Of a stretch of 15,195 nt of DNA, positions 13,144 to 15,195 are shown in pieces. Positions within the stretch are counted from its first letter, which is position 1. Each line of letters begins with the position of its first letter. A model generated the notes under the pieces. The model did no database searches. It saw only the letters and a list, made by a program, of their open reading frames with translations, and was not told the origin of the DNA. This DNA comes from Bifidobacterium sp. (GTDB taxonomy: Bacteria > Actinomycetota > Actinomycetes > Actinomycetales > Bifidobacteriaceae). The stretch is taken from positions 1 to 15,195 of the forward strand of contig JAIJEI010000030.1 in NCBI GenBank assembly GCA_022739095.1. The letters are read 5' to 3'. A program made the translations under genes and the position numbers.

Positions 13144-13858
13144 AGCATCGATTGTTGTTGTCGACGACGAGCCGTCCATCCGAGAACTGCTGGTCGCTTC
13201 CCTGCACTTCGCCGGATTCGAGGTAAACGCCGCCGCTTCCGGTTCCGAAGCCATTGAGGTTATCGAAAAAGTGCAGCCTGATCTCATCGTGTTGGACGTC
13301 ATGCTGCCTGACATCGATGGATTCACCGTCACTCGCCGCATCCGCCAAGAAGGCATTAACGCCCCTGTGCTGTTCCTCACCGCTCGTGACGACACCCAAG
13401 ACAAGATCATGGGCCTGACCGTCGGCGGTGACGATTACGTTACCAAGCCGTTCAGCCTCGAGGAAGTCGTGGCTCGCATCCGCGCCATTCTGCGCCGTAC
13501 CCGCGAACAGGTGGAAGACGACCCGATTATTCGCGTCGCCGACCTGGAAATCAACGAGGACTCCCACGACGTGACCCGTGCAGGGCAGCCGGTTGACCTG
13601 AGCCCCACCGAATACAAACTACTGCGCTACCTGATGGACAACGAGGGCCGAGTACTGTCCAAGGCACAGATTCTCGACCATGTCTGGCAATACGACTGGG
13701 GCGGCGACGCAGCTATCGTCGAATCGTACATCTCCTACCTGCGCAAGAAAGTCGACGGCATCGAGGTCGACGACGGCGAAGGCGGCAAGCGCAAGGTGAC
13801 TCCACTGATCGAAACCAAGCGCGGCATCGGATATATGATTCGCGAACCGAAGAACTAA
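13127..13858 (+). CDS. OmpR/PhoP-type response regulator
   Basis: A 243-residue two-component response regulator. The receiver domain (1-120) has the acidic pair D13/D14, phospho-acceptor Asp57 in VLDVMLPDIDGF, Thr85 and Lys107. The winged-helix C-terminal domain (about 135-240) reads VDLSPTEYKLLRYL, LSKAQILDHVWQYDWGGDAAIVESYISYLRKKVD and RGIGYMIRE. It is very like mycobacterial PhoP in receiver and effector sequence from memory (IVVVDDEPSIRELLVASLHF, DDYVTKPFSLEEVVARIR). The start is ATG 13127 with AGGAAG upstream; a start at 13082 would add a basic, non-conserved tail. It controls genes by binding direct repeats once phosphorylated by the kinase downstream, 30 nt away. Confidence 0.95.
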   Translation: MSKPIEASIVVVDDEPSIRELLVASLHFAGFEVNAAASGSEAIEVIEKVQPDLIVLDVMLPDIDGFTVTRRIRQEGINAPVLFLTARDDTQDKIMGLTVGGDDYVTKPFSLEEVVARIRAILRRTREQVEDDPIIRVADLEINEDSHDVTRAGQPVDLSPTEYKLLRYLMDNEGRVLSKAQILDHVWQYDWGGDAAIVESYISYLRKKVDGIEVDDGEGGKRKVTPLIETKRGIGYMIREPKN

Positions 13859-13888
13859 TCGCCTCCATCCATAACGCATCGTAATCTC

Positions 13889-15195
13889 ATGAGTATCCCC
13901 GATAAGCAGTCAGGCGGCGTACCGCCGAGCAGCACGCCGAACGCCGCCCCGAACACGAGTCCCATGCCTGCAATGCCGCCGTTCGCCGCCCATTTCCAAG
14001 AGCGGCACGAACGTAAGAAAAACATACTGATGCGGCATATCGACCGTATCTCGTTGAGCAGCAAGCTGGTGGCCTGCACCATCGCCGTGCTGCTCATCGG
14101 CGTGTCGGTGATTTCCTTCTCCATCCGCGCGTTGGTGAACAACTACATGCTGCAGAAAACCGACACCCAGTTAAGCTCGCAAAGCCAGTTGGTGGTCAAC
14201 AATATCGATTTGCTGTCAAAAAATGACTCATCGGGGCCGAACTCGTACTTTCTGCAGATTCAATACACCGACGGCACCAAAGACAAAGAGGGCAATCCTC
14301 TGGTCGTGACCCTGCTGATGCCGCAGATGCAGGACGGTATCGTATCGGTGCCGATTCTGCCTACCTGTGGCGATACCAATGGCATCACGCTTGGCCAGGC
14401 ATTCACTACGCAGGCAGTGGCCAAGCAGATTATCACGGTACAATCCGACAGTGCAGACAGCCAGAACGATCCGGCCAACGGAAACTCCGATTCCTCTGAC
14501 ACCATCACCAAGGTACTGGCCAACCCCACTGCCAATGCCAACCATGCCGCCATCGTCACGGCGAGGGCACCATGGCGTATTCTGCCGGTGACCTTCCATC
14601 AAAACGGCAAGGACCGGGCCGTGGTGTACATCGGCTTGTCGCTGGCCGACCAGATCGACACCGTCAACACACTCACCCGATACTGCATTGTGGTAGGCAT
14701 CGCCGTGGTGCTGCTCGGCGGCTCCCTGTCTACGCTGATCATCCAGCACACGATGACGCCGCTGAAGCGCATAGAGAAGACCGCCGCGAAAATTGCCGCC
14801 GGCGACCTGAGCCAACGTATTCCTTCCGCGCCGGAAAACACTGAGGTCGGCTCCCTGGCCGCCTCGCTGAACTCCATGCTCACCCGAATAGAATCCAGTT
14901 TCCATGAGCAGGAGGAGACCACCGACAAGATGAAACGGTTCGTCTCCGACGCCAGCCATGAGCTGCGCACCCCGCTGGCCGCCATCCATGGCTATGCGGA
15001 GCTGTATAAGATGCAGCGCGATATGCCTGGTGCCTTGGAGCGTGCGGACGAGTCCATCGAACATATCGAACGGTCCAGCCAGCGCATGACTGTTCTTGTT
15101 GAGGATCTGCTGTCTTTGGCCCGTCTCGATGAGGGGCGCGGCATCGATGTGACCGGCACGGTGAAACTCTCGTCGCTGGTCACCGACGCCGTCGA
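13889..15195 (+). CDS. Sensor histidine kinase, partial (C-terminus outside window)
   Basis: The kinase partner of the regulator. It has a Pro-rich cytoplasmic N-terminus (1-35), TM1 (about 59-81), an extracytoplasmic sensor region of about 180 residues (82-264) with a Ser/Asn/Asp-rich stretch near 185-205, TM2 (about 266-286), a HAMP linker (about 288-340, MTPLKRIEKTAAKIAAGDL), and the H-box FVSDASHELRTPLAAIHGYAE with phospho-acceptor His357. The N, G and F boxes of the ATPase domain lie beyond the window. The start is ATG 13889, the only start in frame after the TAA at 13856-13858; no clear Shine-Dalgarno precedes it, so it may rely on coupling to the regulator gene. The ligand is not known. 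Confidence 0.95.
   Translation, partial: MSIPDKQSGGVPPSSTPNAAPNTSPMPAMPPFAAHFQERHERKKNILMRHIDRISLSSKLVACTIAVLLIGVSVISFSIRALVNNYMLQKTDTQLSSQSQLVVNNIDLLSKNDSSGPNSYFLQIQYTDGTKDKEGNPLVVTLLMPQMQDGIVSVPILPTCGDTNGITLGQAFTTQAVAKQIITVQSDSADSQNDPANGNSDSSDTITKVLANPTANANHAAIVTARAPWRILPVTFHQNGKDRAVVYIGLSLADQIDTVNTLTRYCIVVGIAVVLLGGSLSTLIIQHTMTPLKRIEKTAAKIAAGDLSQRIPSAPENTEVGSLAASLNSMLTRIESSFHEQEETTDKMKRFVSDASHELRTPLAAIHGYAELYKMQRDMPGALERADESIEHIERSSQRMTVLVEDLLSLARLDEGRGIDVTGTVKLSSLVTDAV

Noticed and set aside
14228..15064. 278-residue antisense frame over the sensor kinase
   Set aside because: The sense frame encodes a clear kinase with TM, HAMP and H-box; the antisense is a codon-bias artefact.

Overview
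The window looks like chromosomal DNA from a high-GC actinobacterium, most likely a Bifidobacterium of the B. longum/B. breve group. This is inferred from remembered family resemblance, not a database search. The clues are a lone groEL (no groES) next to a cold-shock gene, CIRCE operators, an actinobacterial-type uracil-DNA glycosylase, a response regulator close to mycobacterial PhoP, and WXG100-type small proteins.

Layout. (1) 1-400, minus strand: a hicA-hicB toxin-antitoxin pair, with hicB cut by the window edge and a palindromic operator upstream. (2) 451-2371, minus: a two-gene type VII secretion-like module, a small WXG partner followed by an alpha/beta hydrolase with a GHSQGG nucleophile elbow and a YxxxE export-type motif. 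The hydrolase reading frame is broken once near its N-terminus. (3) 2399-2639: a gap with a factor-independent terminator and a cluster of DnaA-box-like sequences. (4) 2640-7899, minus: a six-gene operon in which every junction is a 4-nt stop/start overlap: MoxR AAA+ ATPase, DUF58 protein, a one-TM protein, two membrane-anchored VWA proteins and a small membrane protein. (5) 8026-8718, minus: ung. (6) 8834-9535, plus: a membrane-anchored LytR_C protein. (7) 9762-11864, plus: cspA and groEL, separated by a strong terminator; groEL has two tandem CIRCE operators and a possible third. (8) 11962-12253, minus: a WXG100 (EsxA-like) gene whose good start and ribosome-binding site are out of frame by one base at a run of five G/C. 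(9) 12328-15195, plus: a TPM-domain membrane protein, an OmpR/PhoP-type response regulator and its sensor kinase, the last cut by the window edge.

How the parts may work together. The MoxR-DUF58-VWA operon resembles known MoxR/VWA systems, in which an AAA+ ATPase remodels or activates membrane VWA proteins; its target here is unknown. The WXG proteins and the hydrolase look like substrates of a type VII (ESX/Yuk-like) secretion apparatus, but no apparatus gene (EccC/FtsK-type ATPase) is present in this window. The most notable observation is that both WXG-type loci, about 10 kb apart, carry a single-base frame disruption early in the gene. That could mean decay, phase variation or sequencing error. 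The stress genes (cspA, groEL) and the two-component system appear to be ordinary core functions.
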